64,000 nt of DNA from Chamaesiphon sp031376885 (GTDB lineage: Bacteria; Cyanobacteriota; Cyanobacteriia; Cyanobacteriales; Chamaesiphonaceae), in the NCBI GenBank assembly GCA_031376885.1, contig JANMEL010000263.1:4510-68509 (forward strand). The letters run 5' to 3'. This document shows, piece after piece, positions 54,634 through 63,237 of this stretch (the first letter of the stretch is position 1; every line of letters begins with the position of its first letter). The notes beneath the pieces are model-generated. The model was not told the origin of the DNA and did not search any database. It worked only from the letters and a program-made list of their open reading frames with translations. Both the position numbers and the translations under genes were made by a program.

Positions 54634-55042
54634 CCAACAGCGGTTAGTACTAGATGCCAATGTCATCGTCAGTTCTGTGCTATCTGCCCAGGGTAAATCT
54701 CGTCAGGCATTCGATCTGGCGATCGCCACTGGCACAATTTTGATGTCTGATGAAGTTTTTGCAGAATTATCAGAGGTGTTGCTTCGTTCTAAATTCGACT
54801 GATATAGCAGTCGCACCAAGCGTGAAATATTCCTAGATGAATTGCTGGGGCTTGTTGAATTTGTTGAAATCGTCGATCGAATCGATGAATGTCGAGATGT
54901 CAAAGATAACAAGTATTTAGAATTAGCAGTTAACGGTAAGGCGGATTCCATCGTGACTGGAGATAACGATCTGTTGGTACTGCATCCGTTTCGTCAGATT
55001 CCGATTGTCCGAATTCAGACATTTTTAGCATCATTGGAATGA
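54623..55042 (+). pseudogene. PIN-family toxin gene with an internal stop codon
   Basis: Read from ATG 54623, the frame gives LVLDANVIVSSVLSAQGKS (D11, the first PIN aspartate), SDEVFAELSEVLLRSKFD, then TGA at 54800-54802, then continues in the same frame as ECRDVKDNKYLELAVNGKAD, SIVTGDNDLLVLHPF to a stop at 55042. Relatives have arginine after KFD, so CGA to TGA is the likely change. All catalytic acids are otherwise kept, so this is one point mutation in a full 139-codon gene, or a sequencing error. Confidence 0.9.
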
Positions 55043-55074
55043 GCTGTTATGACGATCTTGAAGATTTCAAAAAT

Positions 55075-55098
55075 CGGGGCAATTTATGAATTGCCCCG
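55075..55098. terminator. perfect hairpin after the toxin pseudogene
   Basis: CGGGGCAATT, loop TATG, AATTGCCCCG. The same kind of palindrome stands after the HEPN-like gene at 155-178. It sits between the toxin gene and the right copy of the direct repeat. Confidence 0.7.
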
Positions 55099-55105
55099 CT
55101 CGCGA

Positions 55106-55172
55106 TGGGTTTACAATAGAGTCAAGATAAAAGCCGATCGCCCTCCTGAATTATGACAACTACACTCAATCC
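55106..55172 (+). repeat. right copy of the 67-bp direct repeat
   Basis: Leader and first seven codons of the methyltransferase gene (ATGACAACTACACTCAATCC). Matches 54301-54367. A crossover between the two copies would remove about 805 bases with the whole toxin-antitoxin pair and leave the methyltransferase gene intact. Confidence 0.93.
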
Positions 55173-56094
55173 TACCGATCGCATTGCCAGTCAGTTGGTA
55201 AATGCACTCCTCTCGATTCAGCCCCTCGCAAAATTTGCCAAACATCAGGCGCGGGAAATGATTATCAAACGGGCTGAGGCGATCGGCGTAGCTTGGCGGG
55301 ATGATGTGAAGTTTTTGCGATCGCGAGGCACTTCGAGCCACTTCTCACCTCAATGGGAAGCGGATTTGGCACAGATAGTCGATCTCCATCTGAAATATCC
55401 CGATTATTATCTCACTTCTTTTCATGCTTATGATGGGGGGAATATGAGCTGGGATGCAGCGATGGAAGTAGAAGTAGCCGCCTACTCAGTACATGCCAAA
55501 ATCTTTGCCGAAACTGGTACGACTGGCGACGCTCAACTGCGGCAGAGTTATCACGATCTGATTATGCAGACGCTGGAGACTCCCCCCGCCGATATTCTCG
55601 ATGTGGGGTGCAGTGTGGGGATGAGTACTTTTGCGATGCAAGCTGTTTATCCTACGGCTCGGTTGACGGGATTGGATTTGTCGCCCTATTTTTTGACGAT
55701 TGCCAATTATCGCAGCCAGCAACAGGATCAAAATATTAATTGGGTTCATGGTGCTGGTGAAACTACTGGTTTACCGTCGGCGAGTTACGATTTGGTGTCG
55801 TTATTTTTGATCTGTCACGAATTGCCACAGATGGCTACTCACGAGATTTTCGCAGAAGCTAGACGCTTGCTCAAACCAGGTGGATCTATTGCCATCATGG
55901 ATATGAATCCAGCCTCAGAGATTTATAGTCAAATGGCTCCCTATATCCTCACGCTACTCAAAAGTACCGAACCTTATCTGGATGACTATTTTACCCTCGA
56001 TATTGCCCAAGCATTAGTCGCCGCCGGATTTCAATCGCCCGTAATTACTGCCAATACACCTCGCCATCGCACAGTCATAGCTAAAATAAAGTAG
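55153..56094 (+). CDS. class I SAM-dependent methyltransferase
   Basis: 313 residues. SAM-binding motif I is ILDVGCSVGMST near 150-161, the acidic strand end is LTGLDLSP, motif after it SYDLVSLFLICHELPQ, and LLKPGGSIAIMDMNP is the post-III loop. The N-terminal 130 residues are helical and not recognised; they contain FHAYDGGNMSWDAAMEVEV, seen in several cyanobacterial methyltransferases. Substrate is unknown, possibly a small molecule or lipid. Start ATG 55153. Confidence 0.88.
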   Translation: MTTTLNPTDRIASQLVNALLSIQPLAKFAKHQAREMIIKRAEAIGVAWRDDVKFLRSRGTSSHFSPQWEADLAQIVDLHLKYPDYYLTSFHAYDGGNMSWDAAMEVEVAAYSVHAKIFAETGTTGDAQLRQSYHDLIMQTLETPPADILDVGCSVGMSTFAMQAVYPTARLTGLDLSPYFLTIANYRSQQQDQNINWVHGAGETTGLPSASYDLVSLFLICHELPQMATHEIFAEARRLLKPGGSIAIMDMNPASEIYSQMAPYILTLLKSTEPYLDDYFTLDIAQALVAAGFQSPVITANTPRHRTVIAKIK

Positions 56095-56152
56095 TTGATT
56101 TTTAGAGATTTGCCCAATATCCAGATATCATCTAATTTTGGGACTTCTGAAT

Positions 56153-56548
56153 ATGACAAATAACGCGATGACTAATAAGCGTATCCTGATAGTTGATAAC
56201 GAAGAATACATTCAAGAGGTCGCTCAAATCTCCCTCGAAACTGTAGCTGGCTGGGAAGTGATTCTCGCTAGCTCTGGTTTAGAAGGAATCGCCAAAGCTG
56301 AATGCGAACAACCCGATGCGATTTTACTCGATGTGATGATGCCGGATCTGGATGGATTAGCGACTTTTGCTAGACTCCAAGCTAATTCGGCAACTCGATC
56401 GATTCCCGTGATTTTACTCACCGCCAAAATCCAAAGAAGTGATTCCCAAAGCTATGCCCAGCTCGGAATTCGATCGGCGATCGCCAAGCCTTTTAGCCCA
56501 TTATCATTAGCTCAACAAATCGCCACTGCTTTGAATTGGAATATATAG
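56153..56548 (+). CDS. single-domain response regulator
   Basis: 131 residues: one receiver domain with acidic D15-N-E-E (RILIVDNEEYI), phosphoacceptor D60 (AILLDVMMPDLDG), threonine in ILLTAK and lysine in IAKPFSP. One of the two usual pocket acids is replaced by N in VDNEE, which is common. ATG 56153 or 56168 may be the start. It has no output domain, so it acts by contact. The next gene, about 135 bases on, is a larger regulator in the same direction. Confidence 0.88.
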   Translation: MTNNAMTNKRILIVDNEEYIQEVAQISLETVAGWEVILASSGLEGIAKAECEQPDAILLDVMMPDLDGLATFARLQANSATRSIPVILLTAKIQRSDSQSYAQLGIRSAIAKPFSPLSLAQQIATALNWNI

Positions 56549-56684
56549 TCAAAATACATCGCTAACTGTCTTTTATTTAGTAAAAAATTAACTCAAATTC
56601 GATAAAGTTCGATCGAGAATATGCGATAATGAAGGTAGACGATAAATTCCGACATTCTATTGCCACCAATATGAGGTAAAGATT

Positions 56685-58541
56685 TTGAGGATTTTGGTAG
56701 TTGAAGACGATCGATTAGTAGCTGATGCACTCAAAAGTACTTTGAGTCATCATAACTATGCTGTCGAAATTGCTGATGATGGTCGCAGCGGATTAGATTT
56801 TATTGAGGCGTTTGATTACGACTTACTATTACTTGACGTGATGCTACCCAAACTAGATGGGATTAGTATTTGTCGCCATGTGCGATCGCAAGGCTATACG
56901 ATGCCGATCCTACTACTGACAGCTCAAGATAGCAATCACGATCGCGCCGTGGGATTAGACGCTGGAGCAGATGACTATGCGATCAAACCATTCGATCCCG
57001 AAGAATTAGCCGCCCGGATTCGCGCTCTACTCCGGCGGGCAACCGATCGCGCTCAACCGATCCTCACCTGGGAGCAACTCACCCTCGATCCGCGCAATTT
57101 TGAAGTTACCTACCAAGGCAACTCGATCGCCCTCACACCCAAAGAATACGCCCTAGTCGAACTCTTTCTCCGTCACAATCGGCGGGTATTTAGCTGTGGG
57201 GCGATATTAGAGCATCTATGGACTTATGAAGATGCCCCCAGCGAAGAAGCGGTTCGTACCCACATCAAAGGGCTAAGGTATAAACTGAAAGTAGCTGGAG
57301 CACCAGGCGATCTGATCGAGACAGTCTACGGCATCGGTTATCGACTCAAGCGGCTAACTGACACGAAGGTGGAGCCGAAAAAGATCGCTCCGATGCTACC
57401 TAGCACCCCACTAATGGATGTGCCCCAACGTCTAGCGGAAATTTGGGATCGACATCGAGATCGAATGTTCGATCGAGTCGCCGCGATCGATCGATTGATT
57501 ACCGCCTTCGAGGAGCAATCTCTTACTAGCGAAATTCGGACTCAGGCGTGGCATTCTGCTCATAGCCTAGCGGGTGCTCTAGGTACATTCGGATTGCCAC
57601 TAGGCTCTAAAGCTGCCAAACAAATCGAATTACTCCTCAGTAGTGAAACAATCGTCACCCGCGCCCATATTCCTCAATTGCAGGCGGGAGCGAGTGAGCT
57701 ACGCCGTCAGATTGCCAGTAAAGTCGGCGCAACTGAACATCGATCGTCGATCGCCGAAAGATCCAGTCTGAATGTGATGATGCGCTCGATCGAAATAATC
57801 AGCCAAGATCGAAATGCGATCGACTCTCTCCAAGCATCAGCTCCAGCTAACTTGAGAATCTCGGTGGGGGAGCATCGCCAACCCTCGATCGCACCCGACT
57901 TAATTATTTTTGATTTAGACTACTTTGCCAATCAGCTTGAGGCTCTAACTGCCTTAACCAAATTAGATCGACAAAATCCGCAAATCCCAATCATCGTCTT
58001 GAGTCAAACGAGATCCCTCGATCTTCGGATTGAAGTGGCTAGTAGAGGTGGGCGATTATTCTTTCCCAAACCGATCGAGACAGCTACAATCTTTCGCGCA
58101 ATCGATCGGCTGTTACAACCCATCAGCGTGACTCCACCCAAAGTAACCATCGTCGATGACGATCGAGCATTACTCGCAGCACTGACCGCCATATTATCAC
58201 CATTAGGCATCGCCGTAACAACCCTAGCCGATCCCAGTCAATTTTGGGAAACCTTGGAAGCCTCCGCACCCGATTTACTCATTCTCGATCTGGATTTGCC
58301 CACCCACGATGGAGTCGAATTGTGTCGAGCTGTGCGTACAGATCCGCGATGGGTAACGCTTCCAATTATGTTTCTCACTGCCCATACTGCACCAATGGCG
58401 ATCGATCGAGTATTTGCCGCTGGAGCTGATGATTTTGTCAGCAAACCGATTATCGGCTCTGTCTTCGCCGCCCGAATTCTCAATCGACTCGATCGAATCT
58501 CCCTCTCATCGAACCCTACCCTGTATCCACAAGTTATTTGA
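56685..58541 (+). CDS. OmpR-type response regulator with HPt and extra receiver domains
   Basis: 618 residues from a TTG at 56685, supported by GAGGT seven bases upstream. Order: receiver (1-120, D51), OmpR/PhoB winged helix (about 125-225, ending ETVYGIGYRLKR), HPt domain (about 245-345, H293 in AHSLAGALGTFG), a receiver-like domain (about 370-478) that lacks the DD pair, and a second complete receiver (486-603, DDD at 491-493, D535, K587). This lets phosphate move between domains within one DNA-binding protein. No histidine kinase gene is in the window. Cyanobacteria have similar hybrid regulators; target genes are unknown. Confidence 0.92.
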   Translation: MRILVVEDDRLVADALKSTLSHHNYAVEIADDGRSGLDFIEAFDYDLLLLDVMLPKLDGISICRHVRSQGYTMPILLLTAQDSNHDRAVGLDAGADDYAIKPFDPEELAARIRALLRRATDRAQPILTWEQLTLDPRNFEVTYQGNSIALTPKEYALVELFLRHNRRVFSCGAILEHLWTYEDAPSEEAVRTHIKGLRYKLKVAGAPGDLIETVYGIGYRLKRLTDTKVEPKKIAPMLPSTPLMDVPQRLAEIWDRHRDRMFDRVAAIDRLITAFEEQSLTSEIRTQAWHSAHSLAGALGTFGLPLGSKAAKQIELLLSSETIVTRAHIPQLQAGASELRRQIASKVGATEHRSSIAERSSLNVMMRSIEIISQDRNAIDSLQASAPANLRISVGEHRQPSIAPDLIIFDLDYFANQLEALTALTKLDRQNPQIPIIVLSQTRSLDLRIEVASRGGRLFFPKPIETATIFRAIDRLLQPISVTPPKVTIVDDDRALLAALTAILSPLGIAVTTLADPSQFWETLEASAPDLLILDLDLPTHDGVELCRAVRTDPRWVTLPIMFLTAHTAPMAIDRVFAAGADDFVSKPIIGSVFAARILNRLDRISLSSNPTLYPQVI

Positions 58542-58573
58542 GTTGCTGCGTAGGTTGATTTACCCCACCCCAG

Positions 58574-58596
58574 CCCTCCCCTTGTAAAGGGGAGGG
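58574..58596. terminator. CCCTCCCC / GGGGAGGG hairpin
   Basis: Perfect 8-base arms with loop TTGTAAA between two convergent genes, a known dispersed palindrome type; a second hairpin (ACCCC and GGGGGT) follows at 58607-58627. Confidence 0.7.
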
Positions 58597-58639
58597 AGCG
58601 AGAGCTACCCCTTCCCAAGGGGGGGTGCTGATAATTCTG

Positions 58640-58686
58640 TTGGCGGAGCCTCGCCTTTGGCGATAGTGCGGAATGTGGGTTTATGT
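58640..58686. repeat. dispersed repeat ending GTGCGGAATGTGGGTT
   Basis: GCCTCGCCTTTGGCGATA is followed directly by GTGCGGAATGTGGGTT. The second motif recurs at 61692-61707 and, with one change, at 31331-31346. The opposite strand at 61510-61540 has the joined version too. The end overlaps the stop of the hydrolase gene. Confidence 0.7.
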
Positions 58687-59574
58687 GTCAGCCTGAAAAA
58701 ATTTCAAGAGTTCTCGATTGACGATTTGAGGTACCTCTTCTTGAATCCAATGTCCGCATTGAGGAATCAACTTGAGTGTAAAAGGCGCGGAAATCAACCG
58801 CTCCATTCCTTCGGTGAGATTATTGCTCAGGAAATTATCCTCTTCACCCCAGAGCATCAGAGTAGGCACTGTGACGGGGAGGGGCGAACTATTCCAGCTT
58901 TGGAGCCAGTTTTGAGGTGCTAGTAATTGACGATAATAACTGAGGGCGGCAGCTAATACACCAGGTTTTTCTAAGGCTTCCTGGTAGATTTGATTATCTT
59001 CGGCGGTGAAAGCACCTTTTCGCACGGCTTGCCCCCGCAAGACATTGAGAATAAAATCTTTGAGATTTTGACGAATCGACCATTCGGGCATTCCAGGAAT
59101 CTGAAATGCTAGCATGTACCAACTGCGCCGAATTTGATCCATATTACTGCCCATTTCCTGTACGAATCTTTGGGGATGGGGGGCGTTTAGTACGGCTAAT
59201 TTGTCAAGTACTTGGGGGTATTTTTGGGCTAGATGCCAAGCAATGCTACCACCCCAGTCATGTCCGGCGATATGTGCTTTGACATAACCCAGTGACTGGA
59301 TCAAACCGCGAACGTCATTACTGAGGGTGTCGAGATCGTAGCCACTCAATGGTTTGTCTGAATAATTATAACCCCGCAAATCGGGCACGACCACTTTGAA
59401 ATGTCGGGCGAGGGCGGGGATCTGATGTCGCCAACAGTACCAGAATTCGGGGAATCCATGCAGCAAAACTACCAATTCACCCTCACCCTGGGTGACGCAA
59501 TGCAGGCGAATGTTATTGGTTTGGATAAACTCGTGTCGCCAACCTGAATCTAGGGAGGCTGTGTAAGGTTTCAT
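58681..59574 (-). CDS. alpha/beta hydrolase, epoxide hydrolase-like
   Basis: 297 residues from ATG 59574; a GTG at 59622 would add 16 residues of no clear meaning. Oxyanion motif HGFPEFWYCW, nucleophile elbow GHDWGG with aspartate (as in epoxide hydrolases and haloalkane dehalogenases, not serine), acid residue in LMLWGEEDNFL and the histidine in PQCGHWIQEE. The cap region has tyrosines that would fit epoxide hydrolase. Substrate unknown. Convergent with the hybrid regulator. Confidence 0.88.
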   Translation of the reverse strand: MKPYTASLDSGWRHEFIQTNNIRLHCVTQGEGELVVLLHGFPEFWYCWRHQIPALARHFKVVVPDLRGYNYSDKPLSGYDLDTLSNDVRGLIQSLGYVKAHIAGHDWGGSIAWHLAQKYPQVLDKLAVLNAPHPQRFVQEMGSNMDQIRRSWYMLAFQIPGMPEWSIRQNLKDFILNVLRGQAVRKGAFTAEDNQIYQEALEKPGVLAAALSYYRQLLAPQNWLQSWNSSPLPVTVPTLMLWGEEDNFLSNNLTEGMERLISAPFTLKLIPQCGHWIQEEVPQIVNRELLKFFQADT

Positions 59575-59779
59575 GAATGTATCGCCAAAAATCGCGAGCA
59601 GTGGATAAGTGCAAAGGATCACTAGAGCCGCTCGCCGCTCTGAGTTCGATCGCGCTCAATTATAGAGCTAACAGAAGATCAAAAATAGGTGCGATCGCTT
59701 TTTGTCCAAACGAGAAGGCTCGTTGGTGTCCGCCAACCGTTGGCAAACAGCAGCATTTGAGGACGCACCAATTTTGTAG

Positions 59780-60112
59780 CTAACTAATTGTAGCGCAGAG
59801 ATTGGACTCAACAGGTGATTTGAGTCGATCGGCGAGTTCTTGCAATTGAGCAATTGCTTCCGCGCCTTCGAGTTTCATCAATTCTCGATCGTCCCGTAGT
59901 TCTGTCCAGGTAATGCCGTAATCGGATACTAGGAACCGGATCAGATGACCCTCGGTCAAACTTACCATAAAGTTTGCACTGTTCATTTGGTCGCCGCAAG
60001 TATAACAAGCAGCCTCGTAGCCACGGCCTTCTAAGACGATCGCCAGAGCCTGAAGGCTCATAACTAAGTCTTTAACGAATTCTCGATGTTGATTTGCTAG
60101 CCTGAGAAACAT
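59780..60112 (-). CDS. DUF1815 family protein
   Basis: 110 residues that match the short cyanobacterial DUF1815 family from end to end (MFLRLANQHREFVKDLVMSLQALA; YEAACYTCGDQMNSANFMVSL; GITWTELRDDRELM). There is one C-x2-C pair-like YTCGD site but no known activity. Present in nearly all cyanobacteria, so a conserved but unknown role. Confidence 0.92.
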   Translation of the reverse strand: MFLRLANQHREFVKDLVMSLQALAIVLEGRGYEAACYTCGDQMNSANFMVSLTEGHLIRFLVSDYGITWTELRDDRELMKLEGAEAIAQLQELADRLKSPVESNLCATIS

Positions 60113-60261
60113 AGCTCTCCTTTATAAGCACCACTTTGCCTATTATAACTTTTATAATCTCTTAATGTTTAGATGATTGACAATCTTAATGTTTTAGACG
60201 TTTAAACCCAACTATTGTGTCCGATCGCCGTCGCTACCAGCATAGTCGAAAATTAGTCGTA

Positions 60262-61302
60262 TTACGCGCTACATTTCTCTCTAGATATCTGCAAATTAGC
60301 AGCTCTGGCGGTGGCCCCCATTAAGCCAACTTGAGGATTGAGAATAATATAGATCGGGATCGCACTGACTAAATCGCTGACTCGCCCTTTGTGGTTGAAT
60401 GCATGAATAAAAGTACCATTTTGCATGAGGGGTAGATTTTTGGCGGCGATGCCACCAGCGATATACACGCCTCCAAAAGCTAGAACTTTCAGAGCTAGAT
60501 TCCCCGCCTCTGCCCCATATGCAGATAGAAACATCTCCATTGTGGCGATGGCAAGTTCGTCAGTTTTGGCGATCGCCGCAGCAGAGATCGCCGCAGCAGG
60601 ATCGGCAAGTTTTTCGGTCTCTTGTTCCCATTGCTCAACTACAGCGGCGATCTCGGCACTTTCAGGAATGTTGGTAGTGTCGCGGAGAAATTGGTAGATA
60701 GCAACGATGCCGCGCCCTGAGATGACTCGATCGAACGAGATTCGATCTACCTTCAATTGTTCGCACAGATACAGCACGAAGTCAAATTCGGGAATCGATC
60801 GAGCCGCAAAGTCTGTATGTCCGCCTTCTGTGGCCATCACTCGATCGTCAATGATAAAACCTTCGCCAAGACCAGTTCCTGCCCCGATAATCGCCTTGGG
60901 CGCGTCAATTTGAGGCGATCCTACTTGGAGAGTATAAAGGTCGCTAGGAGGCAACTGGGCGATACCATAGCCTACGGCCATAAAATCATTGATTAGTTCG
61001 ATTGCCGCAATGCCCAATTCTTGCTCTAGTCTGTCGGCGGCAAGATGCCAGTCGAGATTGGGCAAGTAAGAGCGACGATCCATCACGGGACCTGCGATCG
61101 CTAGACAAGCACTATCTACCTGAATATCCTGTTCCAACTCCATTCTAGCCGCAGTGAAAAATTCTTGGACGATCGGCGTGAGATCTCGATATTCTTGACT
61201 ACGAAACAATTGCTCGAATTCTGACTTGTGCGGTGTCTCGGCTTTAACTAGTCTCAGGTGAGTCTTTGTACCGCCAATGTCGCCAGCTAGTATGTATGTC
61301 AT
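60262..61302 (-). CDS. glk: glucokinase
   Basis: 346 residues. N-terminal phosphate loop LAGDIGGTKTHLRLV, sugar-binding ELINDFMAVGYGI, and the TEGGHTDFA histidine-aspartate block match the GlkA-type glucokinase family (not the ROK CxCGxxGC zinc family). It phosphorylates glucose with ATP and feeds glycolysis or the oxidative pentose phosphate pathway. Start ATG 61302 with MTYILAGDIG. Stands alone; flanked by repeats. Confidence 0.95.
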   Translation of the reverse strand: MTYILAGDIGGTKTHLRLVKAETPHKSEFEQLFRSQEYRDLTPIVQEFFTAARMELEQDIQVDSACLAIAGPVMDRRSYLPNLDWHLAADRLEQELGIAAIELINDFMAVGYGIAQLPPSDLYTLQVGSPQIDAPKAIIGAGTGLGEGFIIDDRVMATEGGHTDFAARSIPEFDFVLYLCEQLKVDRISFDRVISGRGIVAIYQFLRDTTNIPESAEIAAVVEQWEQETEKLADPAAAISAAAIAKTDELAIATMEMFLSAYGAEAGNLALKVLAFGGVYIAGGIAAKNLPLMQNGTFIHAFNHKGRVSDLVSAIPIYIILNPQVGLMGATARAANLQISREKCSA

Positions 61303-61749
61303 GAGGGGAGGGGGAGAGGGGTCTGTAAATATCTCTCTTTAAGATACAAGGGGCGGGTTTATGAAATCAATGACGCTTTCGCCAGAGACTCATTCAAACA
61401 AAGCCCTCCTCACTAGTGATGTAGAGACTGAGGGAGAGGGGGAGAGGGAATAGGGAATAGGGAATAATGATATTTTTAGTTTTGCAGAATGTCTAGTTCC
61501 ATTATTATCCAACATTCCGCACTATCGCCAAAGGCGTTCGCGCAGCGTCTGCCTTAGCAGAGGCTACGCCAACGAGAAAGTATTATCCAAATCTAGTAGT
61601 TTCCGCTTTAGAGACGACACGAATTGCGGCTTTTCTAGCTTCTTCCCTCACCCCTCACCCCCAAGCACTAGAATTTTCGAGTGAATTCTATGAAGTGCGG
61701 AATGTGGGTTATTATTGTTTGAGAATCGCGAATAGCTTAATTTAACTCT
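61303..61749. other. 447-base spacer rich in dispersed repeats
   Basis: Holds a G-rich stretch with GGGAATA units (61430-61470), the joined repeat CATTCCGCACTATCGCCAAA with GCGTTCGCGCAGCGTCTGCC (61512-61580), a C-rich CCCTCACCCC run, and GTGCGGAATGTGGGTT at 61692-61707. Promoters of glk (minus) and the pseudouridine synthase (plus) must be here. No ORF is credible. Confidence 0.65.
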
Positions 61750-62316
61750 GTGCGTTATCTAATTTTTTATAAACCCTATGGTGTCTTGAGTCAGTTTACT
61801 GATGATGGGGGTCGATCTACACTCAAAGATTTTATTTCTATTCCCGATGTATATCCGGTGGGGCGATTGGATTGGGATAGTGAGGGGTTGGTGTTGCTTA
61901 CTGATGATGGACGATTGCAGCATCGACTTAGCGATCCGCAATATGGACATCCTCGCACCTATTGGGTACAGGTGGAAAGGATTCCTGATGATGGAGCGTG
62001 CGAAAGACTCGCCGCCGGAATCGAGATCCAAAACTATCGCACCAAACCCGCGCGAGTAAAATTACTAACTCTAGAGCCAGAATTACCACCCCGTGAGCCG
62101 CCGATTCGCGATCGCCAAAACATCCCGACAGCGTGGTTAGAATTGACTCTCACAGAGGGCAAAAATCGTCAGGTACGTCGAATGACAGCCGCCGTCGGGT
62201 TTCCGACGCTGAGACTGGTAAGAGTGGCTATAGGCGGACTTTGCCTAGAGGGATTATCATTGGGTGAATGGCGAGAATTGACCGATCGAGAAGTAAAGAT
62301 ATTAAAGAAAACTTGA
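61750..62316 (+). CDS. rluE: rRNA pseudouridine synthase, RluE-like
   Basis: 188 residues from a GTG at 61750. Catalytic aspartate in VGRLDWDSEGLVLLTDDG, the RLSDPQYGHPRTYWVQV strand and the EGKNRQVRRMTAAVGFPTLRLVR motif are standard for the RsuA/RluE family. The absence of an N-terminal S4 domain fits RluE, which modifies 23S rRNA, rather than RsuA or RluB. The gene is convergent with the Crp/Fnr regulator, only 13 bases apart. Confidence 0.9.
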   Translation: MRYLIFYKPYGVLSQFTDDGGRSTLKDFISIPDVYPVGRLDWDSEGLVLLTDDGRLQHRLSDPQYGHPRTYWVQVERIPDDGACERLAAGIEIQNYRTKPARVKLLTLEPELPPREPPIRDRQNIPTAWLELTLTEGKNRQVRRMTAAVGFPTLRLVRVAIGGLCLEGLSLGEWRELTDREVKILKKT

Positions 62317-62329
62317 AATCTCACCAGGA

Positions 62330-63040
62330 TCAAGAAATACTTGCTTCCAATAAAGATACATCGGGAATGACTAGGGCATCACCATTGCGATCGATCAAAC
62401 CCGCCGCTTCCATCTTTGTCAATACCCGCGTCACCGTTTCTCGCGCCAATCCACTCATACTACTCAATTCCCGATGGGGTAAATTGGGAATTTCCACACC
62501 TTTACCATTAACCTTACCTTGTCCTTCGATCAAAAATAACAGAGTATCAGCAACACGAGAAGCACTATTAGATTCTCGCAATCTCAATCGGCGATTGACT
62601 TGGCGCAATCTTCGCCCCATCAATTGAGCCAACCGCATTCCCGCTAGAGGTTCGGCGTTGAGCAGCCTGACAAAATCATCGGCTGGAATATTGGCGATCG
62701 TCACAGCAGTCAAACTCAATACATCTGTCGATCTTGGTGCTTGCTCCAAAGCCGCCATCTCGCCAACGATTTCGCCTTTCCCGACGATATTTAGGGTAAT
62801 TTCTTTGCCGTCTGCATTATAAGTCCGAATTTTGAGCCAGCCACCAAGAACAAAATAAACCGAACCACCCCAGTCATTTTCGAGTAAAATCATCTGATTA
62901 GCTGGATGATTGCGAATGACAGCATGGGAAATCGCTTGGCGTACCGCAGCTTCAGGAAGTCCATCGAGAAAAGGTACTAAACTGATGACATCCTGGGTGG
63001 AAGGATTGGCTATTTGAACGTTACTATGTCTATCTTCCAT
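62330..63040 (-). CDS. Crp/Fnr family transcriptional regulator
   Basis: 236 residues. N-terminal cyclic-nucleotide-binding beta-roll (LLENDWGGSVYFVLGGWLKI, GKGEIVGEMAALEQAPRSTDV) followed by a dimer helix and a winged helix with recognition helix in MSGLARETVTRVLTKMEAAGL. The beta-roll has GE-MA-LE.PRS, the cAMP-site signature (with R-S), so it may bind cAMP; no iron-binding cysteines of FNR are seen, and it is not obviously NtcA. Targets unknown. Confidence 0.9.
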   Translation of the reverse strand: MEDRHSNVQIANPSTQDVISLVPFLDGLPEAAVRQAISHAVIRNHPANQMILLENDWGGSVYFVLGGWLKIRTYNADGKEITLNIVGKGEIVGEMAALEQAPRSTDVLSLTAVTIANIPADDFVRLLNAEPLAGMRLAQLMGRRLRQVNRRLRLRESNSASRVADTLLFLIEGQGKVNGKGVEIPNLPHRELSSMSGLARETVTRVLTKMEAAGLIDRNGDALVIPDVSLLEASIS

Positions 63041-63237
63041 GCTGTTTATTCTTAATGCTCTGAAGGTGAAAGATGATGCCTTTGCCGACGATCGACAACC
63101 GATCGTCTATGGGTGGGAATCCATAGATGCTATCGAACTCCAAAAAATGTATCTATGCGGCACTCACCATTTATGTGTGGTAAGTGGTGACATAATTAAT
63201 GTGCCCACAGATCGCCCTATTGTCATCACTTGAGATC

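Noticed and set aside
63039..63233. 64-residue ORF between the Crp/Fnr gene and pgsA
   Set aside because: Starts within the first codon of the divergent regulator, without clear ribosome-binding site or family. Left out, though a small real protein is not excluded.
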